A model generated the notes under the pieces. The model searched no databases. It was not told where the DNA came from and saw only the letters and a list, made by a program, of their open reading frames with translations. From contig NZ_AEUD01000005.1 of NCBI RefSeq assembly GCF_000192435.1, forward strand, positions 1-64,000: 64,000 nt of DNA, in the 5' to 3' direction. The position numbers and the translations under genes are program-made. The stretch is from Gordonia neofelifaecis NRRL B-59395 (GTDB taxonomy: Bacteria; Actinomycetota; Actinomycetes; Mycobacteriales; Mycobacteriaceae). Positions 45,185-57,655 of this stretch are shown piece after piece (position 1 is the first letter of the stretch; each line of letters starts with the position of its first letter).

Positions 45185-47581
45185 GATCGTCCCTCCCGAT
45201 CGTGACGAGCTGTCCGGGTTCGGCCTCGAGCATCGGATGCACCCGGGACCCGGGGGAGTTCATCGGCAACCAGACCACCCGGTCGGGGAGATCGGCGACG
45301 GTGAGAGGCAGAACGACGGTGCCGTGACCGGTGGATACCGCTACGCGTTCCCCCTCGGCGGCACCGATCTCGGCGGCGGTGGCGGCTGACAAGCGGACGG
45401 TCGCGGCGTGGGCGGTGCCCGCCAGATGCGGCTCGCCGTCCTGCAGGCGGCCGAAGTCGAGGAGCATTCGCCACGACGCCAGCACCGCCTGGCCTGCGAC
45501 GGGTTCGGCGGGTGCGGCGCCGTCGACCACAACGCCGGGCGTGTGCCGCTCACCCGGCCAGGCGCCGAGCTCGCCGAGCTCGCGGTGGATCGACGCGGCG
45601 TCGTCGCAGCGGAGGTCGACGTCCAGCTGGGCGGCGAGCGCGTGCAGTACCCGATGGTCGGAGACGGGCAGCGAGCCACCGCTCTGCTGCGCGGGAGGCA
45701 GCGCGACGTCGAACGGTCGCGGCCTGCCCTCCCAGTCGACGAAGGTCCCGGACTTCTCGGCGACCGCCGCGACCGGGAAGACCACATCCGCGCGGGCGGT
45801 GGTGGAACTGTGCCGGAGCTCCAGGCTCACGACGAAGTCCGCGGCTTCGAGCGCGGCGTCGGCCGCGGACGGGCACGGCAGATCGCCGGTCTCCACCCCG
45901 CCCACGACGACCGCGGACAGGTCGCCGGAGATGAGGGCCTCGAGGATGCCTGCGGTGTCGCGGCCGGGAGTCGCCGGCGGCTGTGAACCCCATACCGCGG
46001 CGACGTCGCGACGCGCCCGCTCCGAGCCCAGGGGCCGGCCGGCGGGCAGCAGACTCGGAGCAGCGCCCACGTCGAGCGCACCGCGCTCGCCTGCGCGACG
46101 CGGAACCCACGCGAGGCGCGAACCGGTCTGGGCGGCGACGTCGGCCGCCGCCGTCAGTGCGCCCGGACACCCGGCGAGGCGCTCCCCGGTGAGGAGCACC
46201 GCGCCGGGTGCGGACAGCAGCTCGCGCAGGTGCGGGCTGCGCAGCACCGCAGCCTCTCGCCCCGGCACGCACTGCACGATGGTGCCGCCGAGCTTGGCGA
46301 CACCGGGACTGGTCCACGGTGCGATCGCGTGGATCGCCTGTCCGTGGCGCCGCGACGCCTTGCGGAGCCGCAAGAACAGGATCGGGCACTCCTCCTCGGG
46401 TTCGAGGCCGGCGAGGACGACGACCGGAGCCTGCTCCAGTTCCGCGTAGGTGAGGCCGATGCCGGTGCCCGCGACATGCGCGGAGAGGAAGTCGTCCTCC
46501 TCCGCGGAGTGGGTGCGGGCGCGGAAGTCGACGTCGTTGGTGCCGAGGACGACGCGGGCGAACTTCCCGTACGCGTAGGCGTCCTCCACGGTGACGCGAC
46601 CGCCGGTGAGCACGCCGGTCCGACTGCCCGCGGCACGCAGACCGAGGGCGGCGGTCGCCAGCGCGTACGACCACGGCGCGGGGTGGAGCTCGCCGTCGTC
46701 GCCGCGTACCAGCGGCGAGGTGATCCGGTCCGGCCGGCTCGCGTAGGTGAACGCCCAGCGACCCTTGTCGCAGTTCCACTCCTCGTTGACCTCGGGGTCG
46801 TCGCCGGCCATGCGCCGCAGGACTTCGCCGCGCCGGTGGTCGGTGCGCTGGGCGCATCCGGCCGCGCAGTGTTCGCAGACGCTCGGCGATGAGATGAGAT
46901 CGAACGGGCGGGACCGGAATCGGTAGGCGGTGCCGGTGAGCGCCCCCACCGGGCAGATCTGCACGGTGTTGCCCGAGAAATACGATTCGAACGGCTCCTC
47001 GGAGTACGCGCTGACCTGCTGCAAGGCACCTCGCTCGGCGAGCTCGATCAGCGGATCGCCGGCGATCTCGTTCGAGAACCGCGTGCATCGAGCGCACAGC
47101 ACACACCGTTCGCGATCCAGCAGCACCTCGCTCGACAGCGGCACCGGCTTGGTGAACGTCCGCTTCACGCCCGCGTACCGCGACTGCGGGCGACCGGCGG
47201 TCATCGCCTGATTCTGCAGCGGACACTCGCCGCCCTTGTCGCAGGTCGGGCAGTCGAGCGGGTGATTGATGAGCAGCAGTTCCATCACGCCTCGCTGGGC
47301 GCGCTCGGCGTCCCCCGACGTGTGCTGGGTGCGGACCACCATGCCCTCGGTCGCGGTGATGGTGCACGACGCCATCGGCTTGCGTTGCCCCTCGACCTCG
47401 ACGAGGCACTGGCGGCAGGCGCCGACGGGAGCCAGCAGCGGATGGTCGCAGAAACGCGGGATCTCGACGCCCACCAGTTCCGCCGCGCGGATCACCAGGG
47501 TGCCCGGCGGCACCGAGACCTCGACGTCGTCGATCGTCAGGGACACCAGGTCCGAATCGGTCGGAGCCGAATCGGCAGCGG

Positions 47582-47585
<4 letters not shown>
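45177..47585 (-). CDS. nuoG: NADH-quinone oxidoreductase subunit G
   Basis: An 802-residue iron-sulfur subunit. The N-terminal 2Fe-2S ligands are in [20 protein letters not shown], and a later [18 protein letters not shown] plus [10 protein letters not shown] bind 4Fe-4S clusters. A molybdopterin-type domain follows (CEHCAAGC and downstream), which is a structural remnant in complex I. The GTG at 47585 overlaps the nuoF stop by GTGA and has GGAGG nearby; a 913-residue extension reads through nuoF and is spurious. Confidence 0.95.
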
Positions 47586-48957
<1,372 letters not shown>

Positions 48958-48961
<4 letters not shown>

Positions 48962-49641
48962 GACCGGGCCTCCGGCGCTTCGGGGCGCTCGCTCACACCG
49001 GCGAGCAGCCGGGCGGTCTGTCGGAAGGTGCACAGGATCTCGGGTCCGCGACTCGGCGCGCGCGGCACCCCGCTGCGGAGGTCGTCGACGAGCGCTTTCG
49101 CCGAGTCCGGCGTCTGGTCGTCGAAGAACTCCCAGTTGACCATCACGACCGGTGCGAAGTCGCACGCGGCGTTGCACTCGACGTGTTCGAGGGTCACCCG
49201 CCCGTCCGGGGTGGTTTCGCCGGGCCGGATGCCCAGCGTCTCGGTGAGCTCGGACAGGATGGCGTCGCCGCCCATCACCGCGCACAGGGTGTTGGTGCAG
49301 ACGCCGACGAGGTAGTCGCCGGTCGGTTCGCGCCGGTACATGGAGTAGAAGGTGGCGACCGACGCGACCTGCGCAGCCGTCAGGCCGAGCTGCTCGGCGC
49401 AGAACGCCACGCCCGCCCGGGTCAGATAGCCGTCGTGGCTCTGAACCAGGTGCAGCAACGGCAGCAGTGCCGACCCGGACCGCGGGTACCTCGCGATGAC
49501 GGTCGCGGCCTCGGCGGCCAGCGCCGCGCCGGCTTCCGCGGTGTACGCCTCGGGTCCGCCGAACTCCACCGGCGGGTTCGGGACCCCGGTGGAGAAGGCC
49601 TGCGGTCTCGTCGTCAGTTCCACTCGGACCGGTTCGCTCAT
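48958..49641 (-). CDS. nuoE: NADH-quinone oxidoreductase subunit E
   Basis: A 227-residue thioredoxin-like 2Fe-2S subunit that partners NuoF. The four cluster cysteines are in CTNTLC and ECNAAC. A helical N-terminal region precedes the fold ([16 protein letters not shown]). The C-terminal 50 residues are an Arg/Ser/Pro tail of uncertain role. The ATG at 49641 overlaps the nuoD stop. Confidence 0.95.
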
Positions 49642-50948
49642 CGGTCGACGCCTCCCATCACCGGGTCGATGCTGGCGACCGCGGTGATCACATCGGCCAC
49701 CAGTCCGCCCTCGCACATCGCGGCCACGGCTTGCAGATTCGTGAACGACGGGTCGCGGAAGTGCACCCGGTACGGGCGGGTGCCGCCGTCGGAGACCATG
49801 TGCACGCCGAGCTCGCCCCGCGGCGACTCGATGGCGACGTAGCACTGTCCGGCGGGCACTCGCATGCCCTCGGTCACGAGCTTGAAGTGGTGGATCAGCG
49901 ACTCCATCGACATGCCCATGATCTCGGCGATGTGCTCGGGGGAGTTGCCCATACCGTCAGGACCGACGGCCAGATCGGCGGGCCACGCGAGCTTGCGGTC
50001 GGCCACCATCACCGGGCCCGGCTCCAGCGCCGCCAGACACTGCCGGGCGATCCGGATGGACTGCTTCATCTCCTCGACGCGGATCAGGTAGCGGCCGTAG
50101 GCGTCGCAGCCGGTGTCGGTGACGACGTCGAAGTCGTAGTTCTCATAGCCGCAGTACGGGTCCGACTTCCGCAGGTCGTAAGGCAGTCCGGTGGACCTCA
50201 GTACCGGCCCGGTGACGCCCAGCGCCATGCAGCCGGTGAGATCGAGGTACCCGATGCCGCGGGTGCGGGCCTTCCAGATGTAGTTTTCAGTGAGGAGCGA
50301 CTCCACCTCGCCGATCTGGCCGGGGAGGGCGTCGAGGACGTCGGCGATCTTCCGCTCGGCACCGTCCGGGAGGTCCTGGGAGATGCCGCCGGGACGGATG
50401 AACGCGTGGTTCATCCGCAGGCCGGTGATGTCTTCGAACAGGTCGAGGATCTTCTCGCGCGCGCCGAAGCCGAGGAACATCGGGGTCACCGCGCCGAGTT
50501 CCATACCGCCGGTCGCGAGCGCCACCAGGTGGGAGGCGATCCGGTTCAGTTCCATCAGCAGCACGCGGATCACCGAGGCGCGAGCCGGGATCTCGTCGGT
50601 GATGCCCAGCAGCTTCTCCACGGCCAGGCAGTACGCGACCTCGTTGAAGAACGGCGCCAGGTAGTCCATCCGCGTCACGAACGCGACGCCCTGCGTCCAG
50701 GTTCGGAACTCGAGGTTCTTCTCGATCCCGGTGTGCAGGTAGCCGATGCCGCAGCGGGCCTCGGTGACCGTCTCGCCGTCGATCTCCAGGATCAGCCGCA
50801 GCACCCCGTGCGTCGACGGGTGCTGCGGGCCCATGTTGACGATGATCCGCTCGTCGTCGGGGCCCGCGGCCGCGCGTTCGCGGACCGCGGTCACCACGTC
50901 CTCCCAGTCGCGTCCGGTTACGGTGAACGTCGAGGATCGGCCGGTCAT
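49638..50948 (-). CDS. nuoD: NADH-quinone oxidoreductase subunit D
   Basis: A 436-residue hydrogenase-like subunit that lines the quinone cavity. [17 protein letters not shown] has the conserved quinone-site histidine, and [23 protein letters not shown] and [10 protein letters not shown] are family blocks. The ATG at 50948 shares one base with the nuoC stop (TGATG). Confidence 0.96.
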   Translation of the reverse strand: MTGRSSTFTVTGRDWEDVVTAVRERAAAGPDDERIIVNMGPQHPSTHGVLRLILEIDGETVTEARCGIGYLHTGIEKNLEFRTWTQGVAFVTRMDYLAPFFNEVAYCLAVEKLLGITDEIPARASVIRVLLMELNRIASHLVALATGGMELGAVTPMFLGFGAREKILDLFEDITGLRMNHAFIRPGGISQDLPDGAERKIADVLDALPGQIGEVESLLTENYIWKARTRGIGYLDLTGCMALGVTGPVLRSTGLPYDLRKSDPYCGYENYDFDVVTDTGCDAYGRYLIRVEEMKQSIRIARQCLAALEPGPVMVADRKLAWPADLAVGPDGMGNSPEHIAEIMGMSMESLIHHFKLVTEGMRVPAGQCYVAIESPRGELGVHMVSDGGTRPYRVHFRDPSFTNLQAVAAMCEGGLVADVITAVASIDPVMGGVDR

Positions 50949-51640
50949 CAGTTGTACCGCCTGCGTTGTTCGGGAGGCGCGATGGTCGCGCCCTTGTACT
51001 CCACCGGAACGCCGCCGAGCGGGTAGTCCTTGCGCTGGGGGTGCCCCTCCCAGTCGTCCGGCATCTCGATGCGCGTCAATGACGGATGGCCGTCGAAGAC
51101 GATGCCGAAGAAGTCGTAGGTCTCACGTTCGTGCCAGTCGTCGGTCGGATACACCGGCAGCAGGGTGGTCACGTGCGGGTCGGCGTCGGGGATCGCGACC
51201 TCCAGCCGGATGCGCCGGTTGTGGGTGATCGATCGCAGCGGGTAGACGGCGTGGAGTTCGCGGCCGGACTCCTCCGGGTAGTGCACGCCGCTGACGCCGA
51301 GGCAGAGTTCGAAACGCAGAGTGGGCTCGTCGCGCAGCGTCGCCGCGACCGGCAGCAGATGCTCGCGGGTGACGAAGACGGTCATGTCGCCGCGGTCGAC
51401 GACGACCTTCTCGACCGCGTCGTCGTAGGCGACACCGCGCCGGGCCAGGCCGGCTTCGAGTTCGTCGGCGATCTCGTCGAAATAGCCGCCGAAAGGTCGG
51501 GAAGTGTTGCCGGGCAGAGTGATCGGTGCAACCAGCCGACCGTATCCCGACGTGTCGCCGGGGCCGGTGGCGCCGAACAGCCCGTGCCGAGTCCCGATCA
51601 CCTCGTGCCCGGACCCGGGCCGCGAGACCTCGTCGCTCAT
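50948..51640 (-). CDS. nuoC: NADH-quinone oxidoreductase subunit C
   Basis: A 230-residue peripheral-arm subunit. [20 protein letters not shown] and [16 protein letters not shown] are the NuoC signature. An N-terminal extension of about 60 residues, glycine-rich, precedes the core and is usual in actinobacteria. The ATG at 51640 overlaps the nuoB stop by four bases. Confidence 0.95.
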   Translation of the reverse strand: MSDEVSRPGSGHEVIGTRHGLFGATGPGDTSGYGRLVAPITLPGNTSRPFGGYFDEIADELEAGLARRGVAYDDAVEKVVVDRGDMTVFVTREHLLPVAATLRDEPTLRFELCLGVSGVHYPEESGRELHAVYPLRSITHNRRIRLEVAIPDADPHVTTLLPVYPTDDWHERETYDFFGIVFDGHPSLTRIEMPDDWEGHPQRKDYPLGGVPVEYKGATIAPPEQRRRYN

Positions 51641-52191
51641 CGGAGCAGCCCCTTCATCTCGATGGTGGCGGGTGCCGACAGCGCGGCCGCCTCGGCCGCC
51701 CGGATCGCCTCGTCGCGGTGCACGCCGAGAGGCATCTGCTGGATCTGATCGTGGAGTTCGAGGATCGCGTTCAGCAGCATCTCCGGACGCGGCGGGCACC
51801 CGGGCAGGTAGATGTCGACCGGCACCACGTGGTCGACGCCCTGGACGATCGCGTAGTTGTTGAACATGCCGCCAGACGACGCGCAGACGCCCATGGCGAG
51901 TACCCACTTGGGCTCGGCCATCTGGTCGTAGATCTGGCGCAGCACCGGCGCCATCTTCTGGCTGACGCGGCCCGCGACGATCATCAGGTCGGCCTGGCGC
52001 GGGGACGCGCGGAACGCCTCCATGCCGAACCTTGCGAGGTCGTACCGGCCGGCGGTGGTCGCCATCATCTCGATCGCGCAGCAGGCGAGCCCGAAGGTCG
52101 CGGGCCAGAGCGACCCCTTGCGGAAGTACCCCGCGAGGCTCTCGACGGTGCTAAGCACGAATCCGCCGGGCAGTTGCTCCTCGAGCCCCAT
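51637..52191 (-). CDS. nuoB: NADH-quinone oxidoreductase subunit B
   Basis: A 184-residue subunit with the terminal 4Fe-4S cluster N2. The tandem cysteines are in LACCAIEMM, with further ligands in GVCASSGG and [26 protein letters not shown] is conserved. It starts at 52191. A 91-base gap to nuoA makes this the only loose junction in the operon. Confidence 0.96.
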   Translation of the reverse strand: MGLEEQLPGGFVLSTVESLAGYFRKGSLWPATFGLACCAIEMMATTAGRYDLARFGMEAFRASPRQADLMIVAGRVSQKMAPVLRQIYDQMAEPKWVLAMGVCASSGGMFNNYAIVQGVDHVVPVDIYLPGCPPRPEMLLNAILELHDQIQQMPLGVHRDEAIRAAEAAALSAPATIEMKGLLR

Positions 52192-52282
52192 GGTGCGCCT
52201 CCTCCAGTCGTGGCAGATCGACCTCCCGGGACGAGCGGGAGCGATACGTCGGTTGGTATTCGGTTGACGGGTCCTTCTCGGG

Positions 52283-52645
52283 TCAGTCCCAGCGGAGTCC
52301 TCCGCGGCGCCACTCGTAGGCGTAGGCGACCGACACGTTGACGATGAAGAGGGCGACGGCGATCAGGCCGAACCAGCCGAGGCTGTCGGACGCCACCGCC
52401 CAGGGGTAGAGGAAGACGATCTCGATGTCGAAGATGATGAAGAGCATCGCGGTCAGGTAGTACTTCACCGGGAAGCGCTGGACCAGTCCGGCGGTGGGAG
52501 GCAGCGGTTCGATGCCGCATTCGTACGCTTCGAGCTTGGCTCGATTGCGCCGGCGCGGACCGATCACGGACGAGATGACCACGGACACGACGGCGAACGC
52601 CAGTGCGACGCCGCCCAGTATCAGGATCGGTCCGTAAGCGTTCAT
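52283..52645 (-). CDS. nuoA: NADH-quinone oxidoreductase subunit A
   Basis: A 120-residue membrane subunit with three helices, first in the operon. [20 protein letters not shown] contains the loop cysteine near the quinone site, and [17 protein letters not shown] has the conserved acidic residues. The ATG at 52645 gives the normal length. Confidence 0.95.
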   Translation of the reverse strand: MNAYGPILILGGVALAFAVVSVVISSVIGPRRRNRAKLEAYECGIEPLPPTAGLVQRFPVKYYLTAMLFIIFDIEIVFLYPWAVASDSLGWFGLIAVALFIVNVSVAYAYEWRRGGLRWD

Positions 52646-53031
52646 TCCGGCAAAGCCTCCACTTCCGCGAACGCGTCCGGGAGACGGCTGTCACGTCCGC
52701 GATGGTCTGTGACTCAATCCACACCCTACTCACGTAAACGCGTGCGCTGTGGGACTTCTCAGTGAAGTCGCGTGTCCTCGGGGCCGCCGGACGGCAACGC
52801 CGAAGCGTGCCAGCGGAATCGGGGATCGAGGTGGTTCCGGGGGCGGCGACGGAACGGTCGGTCGGTGGGCCCTCCCAGGGCGCCGCGGAGCGTCGTCAGC
52901 AGATCGAGAGTCGATGCTCATGACGCAGGCAGCCGGTCGACCTGCCCGTATAACGGCACCAGCGGCGTGCGCTGTGACCCGCGCCGCACACGACCGTTCC
53001 TCGCCCGTCCGACTCCGACAGGATCAGCTCA
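52646..53031. other. Divergent intergenic region, nuo operon / acyl-CoA dehydrogenase
   Basis: The 386 bases between the nuoA start and the divergent dehydrogenase start hold no convincing gene; frames crossing it lack ribosome sites and family features. It must contain the nuo promoter. The only dyad I see is GACTTC (52753-52758) with GAAGTC (52764-52769). No riboswitch-like structure was recognised. Confidence 0.6.
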
Positions 53032-54222
53032 GTGACCAGACTCGCGCAGACTCCCGGCCTCACCGAATTCCAGTCCGACGTGCTCGCCGCAGTCCGGACG
53101 TTCGTGGACAAGGAGATCATTCCGAACGCGCAGGAATTGGAGCACTCCGACACCTATCCGCAGGAGATCGTCGACCAGATGGCGGAGATGGGTCTGTTCG
53201 GGCTGATGATCCCGACCGAGTACGGCGGGCTCGGTGAGTCGCTGCTGACGTACGCGCTGTGCGTCGAGGAACTGGCGCGCGGATGGATGAGCGTGTCGGG
53301 CGTGATCAACACGCACTTCATCACCGCGTACATGATCAGTCGGCACGGCACTGACGAGCAGAAGCAGCGGTTCCTGCCGCGCATGGCGACCGGTGAGGTG
53401 CGCGGCGCGTTCTCGATGTCCGAGCCCGAGCTCGGGTCGGATGTCGCGGCGATCCGGACACGCGCCGTGCGCGAGGGCGACGGTTACGTCATCGACGGTC
53501 AGAAGATGTGGCTGACCAACGGCGGAACGTCGACGCTGGTCGCGGCGCTCGTGAAGACCGACGAGGGCGCCGACAAGCCGCACCGGAACCTCACGACGTT
53601 CCTGGTCGAGAAGCCCGCCGGGTTCGGCGAGGTGGTTCCCGGCATCACGATCCCGGGAAAGATCGACAAGATGGGCTACAAGGGAATCGACACCACGGAG
53701 TTGATCTTCGACGGCTACCGCGCCGCGGCCTCCGACATCCTCGGCGGCACGCCGGGGAAGGGATTCGGGCACATGATGGACGGCGTCGAGGTCGGGCGGG
53801 TCAACGTTGCGGCGCGCGCCTGCGGCGTCGCCCTGCGCAGCTTCGAACTCGCCGCCCGCTACGCCCAGCAGCGGCAGACGTTCGGGAAGCCGATCGTCGA
53901 TCACCAGGCGATCGCGTTCAAGCTCGCCGAGATGGCCACCAAGGTCGAGGCGGCACATCTGATGATGGTCAACGCTGCCCGGCTCAAGGACTCCGGAGAC
54001 CGCAACGACGTCGCCGCCGGGATGGCGAAGTACCTGGCGAGCGAGTACTGCGCCGAAGTGACGCAGGAGAGTTTCCGGATTCACGGCGGATACGGGTACT
54101 CGAAGGAGTATGAGATCGAGAGGCTGATGCGCGAAGCGCCGTTCCTGTTGATCGGCGAGGGCACCAGCGAGATCCAGAAGACCATCATCAGCAAGGGCGT
54201 GCTGCGCAGCTACGGGCTGTGA
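53032..54222 (+). CDS. Acyl-CoA dehydrogenase
   Basis: A 396-residue flavoenzyme. FSMSEPELGSDVAAI and IHGGYGYSKEYEIERLMREA are ACAD signatures, and Glu376 in GEGTSEIQK is the catalytic base of the short/medium-chain class. Compared with the dehydrogenase at 4074 it has the standard C-terminal base. The GTG at 53032 begins the conserved part. An aldehyde dehydrogenase follows after 31 bases, suggesting a shared degradation pathway, for example for a branched acid or alcohol. Confidence 0.91.
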   Translation: MTRLAQTPGLTEFQSDVLAAVRTFVDKEIIPNAQELEHSDTYPQEIVDQMAEMGLFGLMIPTEYGGLGESLLTYALCVEELARGWMSVSGVINTHFITAYMISRHGTDEQKQRFLPRMATGEVRGAFSMSEPELGSDVAAIRTRAVREGDGYVIDGQKMWLTNGGTSTLVAALVKTDEGADKPHRNLTTFLVEKPAGFGEVVPGITIPGKIDKMGYKGIDTTELIFDGYRAAASDILGGTPGKGFGHMMDGVEVGRVNVAARACGVALRSFELAARYAQQRQTFGKPIVDHQAIAFKLAEMATKVEAAHLMMVNAARLKDSGDRNDVAAGMAKYLASEYCAEVTQESFRIHGGYGYSKEYEIERLMREAPFLLIGEGTSEIQKTIISKGVLRSYGL

Positions 54223-54253
54223 CCGGCGCTGACAACGAAGGAATCGGAGAGAC

Positions 54254-55672
54254 GTGACCGACTACACGAAGCTCTACATCGGCGGCCAGTGGGTGGACTC
54301 CGCGGGCGAGCGACTGATCGACGTGATCAACCCGGCGACCGAAGAGGTCATCGCCGCGGTCCCCGCGGGCACGGCGGCCGACGTCGACGCGGCGGTCGCC
54401 GCCGCACGCGCCGCGTTCGACGGCTGGTGGCGGACACCCGTCGCCGAGCGCGCCGCGCTACTGCGTGACGTCGGAAACCGGCTCACGGAGTCGAGTGCGG
54501 ACCTCGCGAATCTGATCTCCGAGGAGATGGGCTCGCCGACCTGGTTCGCCGGAGCCGTTCAGATGGGCATGCCCATCAACTCGTTCAGGCATGCGGCCGA
54601 CGTGGCCGAGGCCTTCGAATTCGAGACACAGCAAGGCAATTCGACGATCGTCCGGGAGCCGATCGGCGTCGTCGGAGCCATTACGCCGTGGAACTACCCG
54701 CTGCATCAGATCGCCGCGAAGACCGCCTACGCGCTGGCCGGCGGCAACACCGTCGTCGTGAAGCCCAGTGAGGTCGCGCCCCTCGACGCGTGGCGGCTGG
54801 CGGAGATCTTCGACGAGGCCGGACTGCCGCCGGGCGTGTTCAATCTGGTCAGCGGTACCGGTCCGGTGGTCGGGAACGCGATCGCCGCGCATCCCGACAT
54901 CGACGCGGTGTCGTTCACCGGTTCCACCGCCGCGGGCAAGCTCGTCGCCAAGGCCGCGGCCGACACGGTCAAGCGGGTCGCCCTCGAACTCGGCGGCAAG
55001 AGCCCGAACGTCGTGCTGCCGGACGCGGATCTGGCCGAGGTGATGCCCGCGGCGATCGCCGGCGCGATGATCAACTCGGGACAGACGTGCGCCGCGCTCA
55101 CGCGACTCGTCGTGCCGCGTGAGCGGCTCGCGGAGGTGGAGGAGCTGGCGGCGACCATCGCCGAGACGTTCACCGTCGGCGATCCGAAGGCCGACGGTGT
55201 GCGCCTCGGGCCGCTGGTGTCGTCGGCGCAGCTCGACCGCGTGCGCGCTTACATCGACGGCGGCGTGGCGCAGGGTGCCAAGCTGGTGACCGGCGGCAGT
55301 GCGCCCGTCGACGGGCTGGACCGCGGCTACTACGTCCAGCCGACGGTCTTCTCCGAGGTGACTCGCGACATGGACATCCATCGCGAGGAGATCTTCGGAC
55401 CGGTGTTGTCGATCATCGCCTACGACACGATCGACGAAGCGGTCGAGATCGCGAACGACACCGTGTACGGACTGTCCGGCGCGGTGTGGTCGGCCGACGA
55501 GAAGGTGGCGCGCGGGGTCGCCCGTCGCATCCGCACCGGCCAGGTGGCCATCAACGGCGGTGCGTTCAATCCGAACGCACCGTTCGGCGGCTACAAGCAG
55601 TCCGGCGTCGGCCGCGAACTCGGCGAGCACGGCCTCGAGGAGTTCCTGGAGACCAAGTCGCTTCAGCTCTGA
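54254..55672 (+). CDS. Aldehyde dehydrogenase (NAD(P)-dependent)
   Basis: A 472-residue [24 protein letters not shown] begins the cofactor domain, FTGSTAAGK is the nucleotide loop, Glu245 in LELGGKSPN and Cys279 in GQTCAAL are catalytic, and EEIFGPVL closes the site. It would oxidise an aldehyde to an acid. The GTG at 54254 is preceded by GGAGA. The end overlaps the converging TetR gene by 10 bases. Confidence 0.92.
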   Translation: MTDYTKLYIGGQWVDSAGERLIDVINPATEEVIAAVPAGTAADVDAAVAAARAAFDGWWRTPVAERAALLRDVGNRLTESSADLANLISEEMGSPTWFAGAVQMGMPINSFRHAADVAEAFEFETQQGNSTIVREPIGVVGAITPWNYPLHQIAAKTAYALAGGNTVVVKPSEVAPLDAWRLAEIFDEAGLPPGVFNLVSGTGPVVGNAIAAHPDIDAVSFTGSTAAGKLVAKAAADTVKRVALELGGKSPNVVLPDADLAEVMPAAIAGAMINSGQTCAALTRLVVPRERLAEVEELAATIAETFTVGDPKADGVRLGPLVSSAQLDRVRAYIDGGVAQGAKLVTGGSAPVDGLDRGYYVQPTVFSEVTRDMDIHREEIFGPVLSIIAYDTIDEAVEIANDTVYGLSGAVWSADEKVARGVARRIRTGQVAINGGAFNPNAPFGGYKQSGVGRELGEHGLEEFLETKSLQL

Positions 55673-56280
55673 GTCGCGGTCGGGGTCACCGGTGCGGTCA
55701 GCAGCCCGAGCGAGGCGTCGACGAGGTGGACCAGCCACGGGGTGCCGGGCCGGGTGGCCTCGCCCTCGTGGTCGGCGACGGTCCGGATCGCCATGTTGAC
55801 GAGCATCGACAGCCGGTCGGCGACGACGTCGTCGGGCAGGCCCGCCAGCGCCTGGCCGATCCGTCCCCAGACGTCGCGCAGGCTGCTGGCGGCAGCGCTG
55901 CTGAATCCGGTGCGGCGCAGCGGATCGGCGAGGAGCTGAGACAGGAAGCGCACGTAGTGAGTGTCGGTCGCGTCATCGGTGGCCAGCGGCAGGATGAACG
56001 CTTCGAGGATCGCGCACAGGTCGCCGGACCGGCCGTCCGCGTCGAGCTCGGCGAGCATTCGAGTGCGGGCGTCGTTGATGCTCTGCATTCGGTAGTCGAG
56101 GATCGCGGCGAGCAGCTTCTCCTTGTCGCCGAAGTGGTACTGGACCACGCCGCTGTTGCGTTGTCCGGCCTCGGCGCCGACCTCTCGCAGTGAGACGGCG
56201 TTCAGGCCTCGCTCGCTGAACAGTCGTTCGGCGGCGACGATGATCCGTTCGGCGGTCGTCGCCCCGGTCGGCGTTTGCAT
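55663..56280 (-). CDS. TetR-family regulator
   Basis: A 205-residue TetR protein. [20 protein letters not shown] and [14 protein letters not shown] form the HTH (about 10-55). The ligand domain is helical and alanine-rich. The ATG at 56280 has AAGGA close upstream. It is convergent with aldehyde dehydrogenase, so it may control that unit in trans; no clear palindrome stands in its own upstream 125 bases. Confidence 0.86.
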   Translation of the reverse strand: MQTPTGATTAERIIVAAERLFSERGLNAVSLREVGAEAGQRNSGVVQYHFGDKEKLLAAILDYRMQSINDARTRMLAELDADGRSGDLCAILEAFILPLATDDATDTHYVRFLSQLLADPLRRTGFSSAAASSLRDVWGRIGQALAGLPDDVVADRLSMLVNMAIRTVADHEGEATRPGTPWLVHLVDASLGLLTAPVTPTATQS

Positions 56281-56405
56281 TGGTCGTCCTTCTGCAGTCA
56301 GCGCATCCCGGGTCGGACGAGTTCGTCCACCCGACGATCGAGATGCGTTCCATCGCCCGGCGTTCGGGATACTAGTCCCACGCCCGATGCCGGTCAGTCG
56401 GCGCG

Positions 56406-56816
56406 CTACCGCAGCAGTCCGACGACCGTCCGCGGCAACTCCAGCGGGTCGACGGGCAGCATCGCGGTGGCGTCGGCGCGGGACCAGTCGGCGAGCCAGC
56501 GGTCGGCCTCTCGCGCGATCAGGACCAGCAGCGGCGGGCACGGCTCGTACTCGTCGCGGATCTGCTTCGCCAGTCCCATGCCGCCGGTCGGCGCGGCCTC
56601 GCCGTCCAGCACGGCGAGGTCGACGCTGCGGTCGTCGAGGTGGGCCAGCACCATCGGTGCGGTGGCGACCTCGATGAACTCCAGGTCGGGAAGATCGGGG
56701 TGCAGCCGCTCGCCGAGTGCTCCGAGAACCTGACGGCGCGTTCCGGAATCGTCGGAGTAGACGAGGACACGCAGTGTGACTCGATCGTCGGCGCCGGGAC
56801 TGTTCGGACGGTTCAC
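56406..56816 (-). CDS. Orphan receiver-domain protein (Rv3143-like)
   Basis: A 136-residue single receiver domain without an output domain. Acidic residues in YSDDSG and Asp71 in LAVLDGE match the phosphorylation pocket. The expected lysine before the last conserved proline is absent (MLPVDPLEL), so normal phospho-signalling is doubtful. M. tuberculosis carries a similar orphan receiver gene (Rv3143) next to nuo, which suggests a link to complex I. No sensor kinase is adjacent. The GTG at 56816 has only a weak ribosome site. Confidence 0.75.
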   Translation of the reverse strand: MNRPNSPGADDRVTLRVLVYSDDSGTRRQVLGALGERLHPDLPDLEFIEVATAPMVLAHLDDRSVDLAVLDGEAAPTGGMGLAKQIRDEYEPCPPLLVLIAREADRWLADWSRADATAMLPVDPLELPRTVVGLLR

Positions 56817-56877
56817 AACCCCGACCCTAGCGGCTCGTGCGGAGGTGAACTCCCCGCTCCGCGTACTCCGGCCGCAT

Positions 56878-56939
56878 CCGCTCTCTCAACCTGCATCCGC
56901 TCACCTCCGGACATGCGCGGATGCAGGTTGAGGGAGCGG
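56878..56939. repeat. Large inverted repeat with 23-bp arms
   Basis: Arms 56878-56900 and 56917-56939 pair with one G-T type mismatch around a 16-base loop. The arm core CTCAACCTGCATCCGC is distinctive. It ends three bases before the stop of the minus-strand gene at 56943, so it could terminate that gene, or be a dispersed palindromic element. Confidence 0.75.
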
Positions 56940-56942
56940 CTG

Positions 56943-57542
56943 TCAGCGCGGGGAGCGGACGGCGAGATACTCCGCGACCTCGGCCTCCGACCACCCGTGC
57001 GACTCGGCGAGCCCGGCGCCGATCATCGACAGATACGGGGGAGTCGGCGCGATGTGCGGGACGTCGTCGATCCCGTGCGACGCGGTGAACGTGAGGACCG
57101 GCAGGTCGTCCAGTGTGCCGACGCGCAGCAGCCGTGAATAGAGTCCGGAGCCGCACTGGTACGACTGCCCGTCCGCGGCGAGCAGCGACCGATCGCGCAG
57201 GGCCCGCTCCACCGGGCTGCCCGGATGCGGGGCGAGATCCATCTCCTGCATCGCGATGTCGGCGAACTGTTCGACGGTGACGAGGTAGGCACGGGCAGCG
57301 GTCGGTCCGGGCCGATGAGGATCGTAGAAGGCCATGCCGCCGCCCCAGGTGGTCGACGAGCCGCCGAAGTAGATCCGGCCCGGCAGGGTCAGCGCCAGGT
57401 CGCGCGCCGGTGCAGTCGCGTCGCGCGCGCCCGGGTACGTGCGCCTGCCGCCGACCGGGCGCCCACCGGCGAGATAGCAGGTCAGTCGCGCCGCGCACAG
57501 GTTGGAGCCGTAGCTCGCGTACCAGACCTCGTCGCCGTTCAT
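56943..57542 (-). CDS. Gamma-glutamylcyclotransferase-like protein
   Basis: A 199-residue protein. VWYASYGSNLCAARLTCYLA is the N-terminal YGSN motif of the gamma-glutamylcyclotransferase fold, and PGRIYFGGSSTTWGGGMAFY continues it. The later part (DLPVLTFTASHGID) is less typical, so the reaction is uncertain. It may act on gamma-glutamyl or related amides. It is divergent from the alkylation-repair cluster but likely unrelated to it. Confidence 0.7.
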   Translation of the reverse strand: MNGDEVWYASYGSNLCAARLTCYLAGGRPVGGRRTYPGARDATAPARDLALTLPGRIYFGGSSTTWGGGMAFYDPHRPGPTAARAYLVTVEQFADIAMQEMDLAPHPGSPVERALRDRSLLAADGQSYQCGSGLYSRLLRVGTLDDLPVLTFTASHGIDDVPHIAPTPPYLSMIGAGLAESHGWSEAEVAEYLAVRSPR

Positions 57543-57655
57543 CGACGTCGACCTTAGGCCAACGCGAGGCAGGACCGAAGAGGAGTCCGGACTCGCACCT
57601 CACACTTCCCGCCCGGCCCGCGTCTGCTCTATGAATGGAAAGAGAGGTGAGTGCG

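Noticed and set aside
52749-53237. Plus-strand frame in the nuoA upstream region
   Set aside because: It overlaps the acyl-CoA dehydrogenase start in a different frame and has no recognisable domain.
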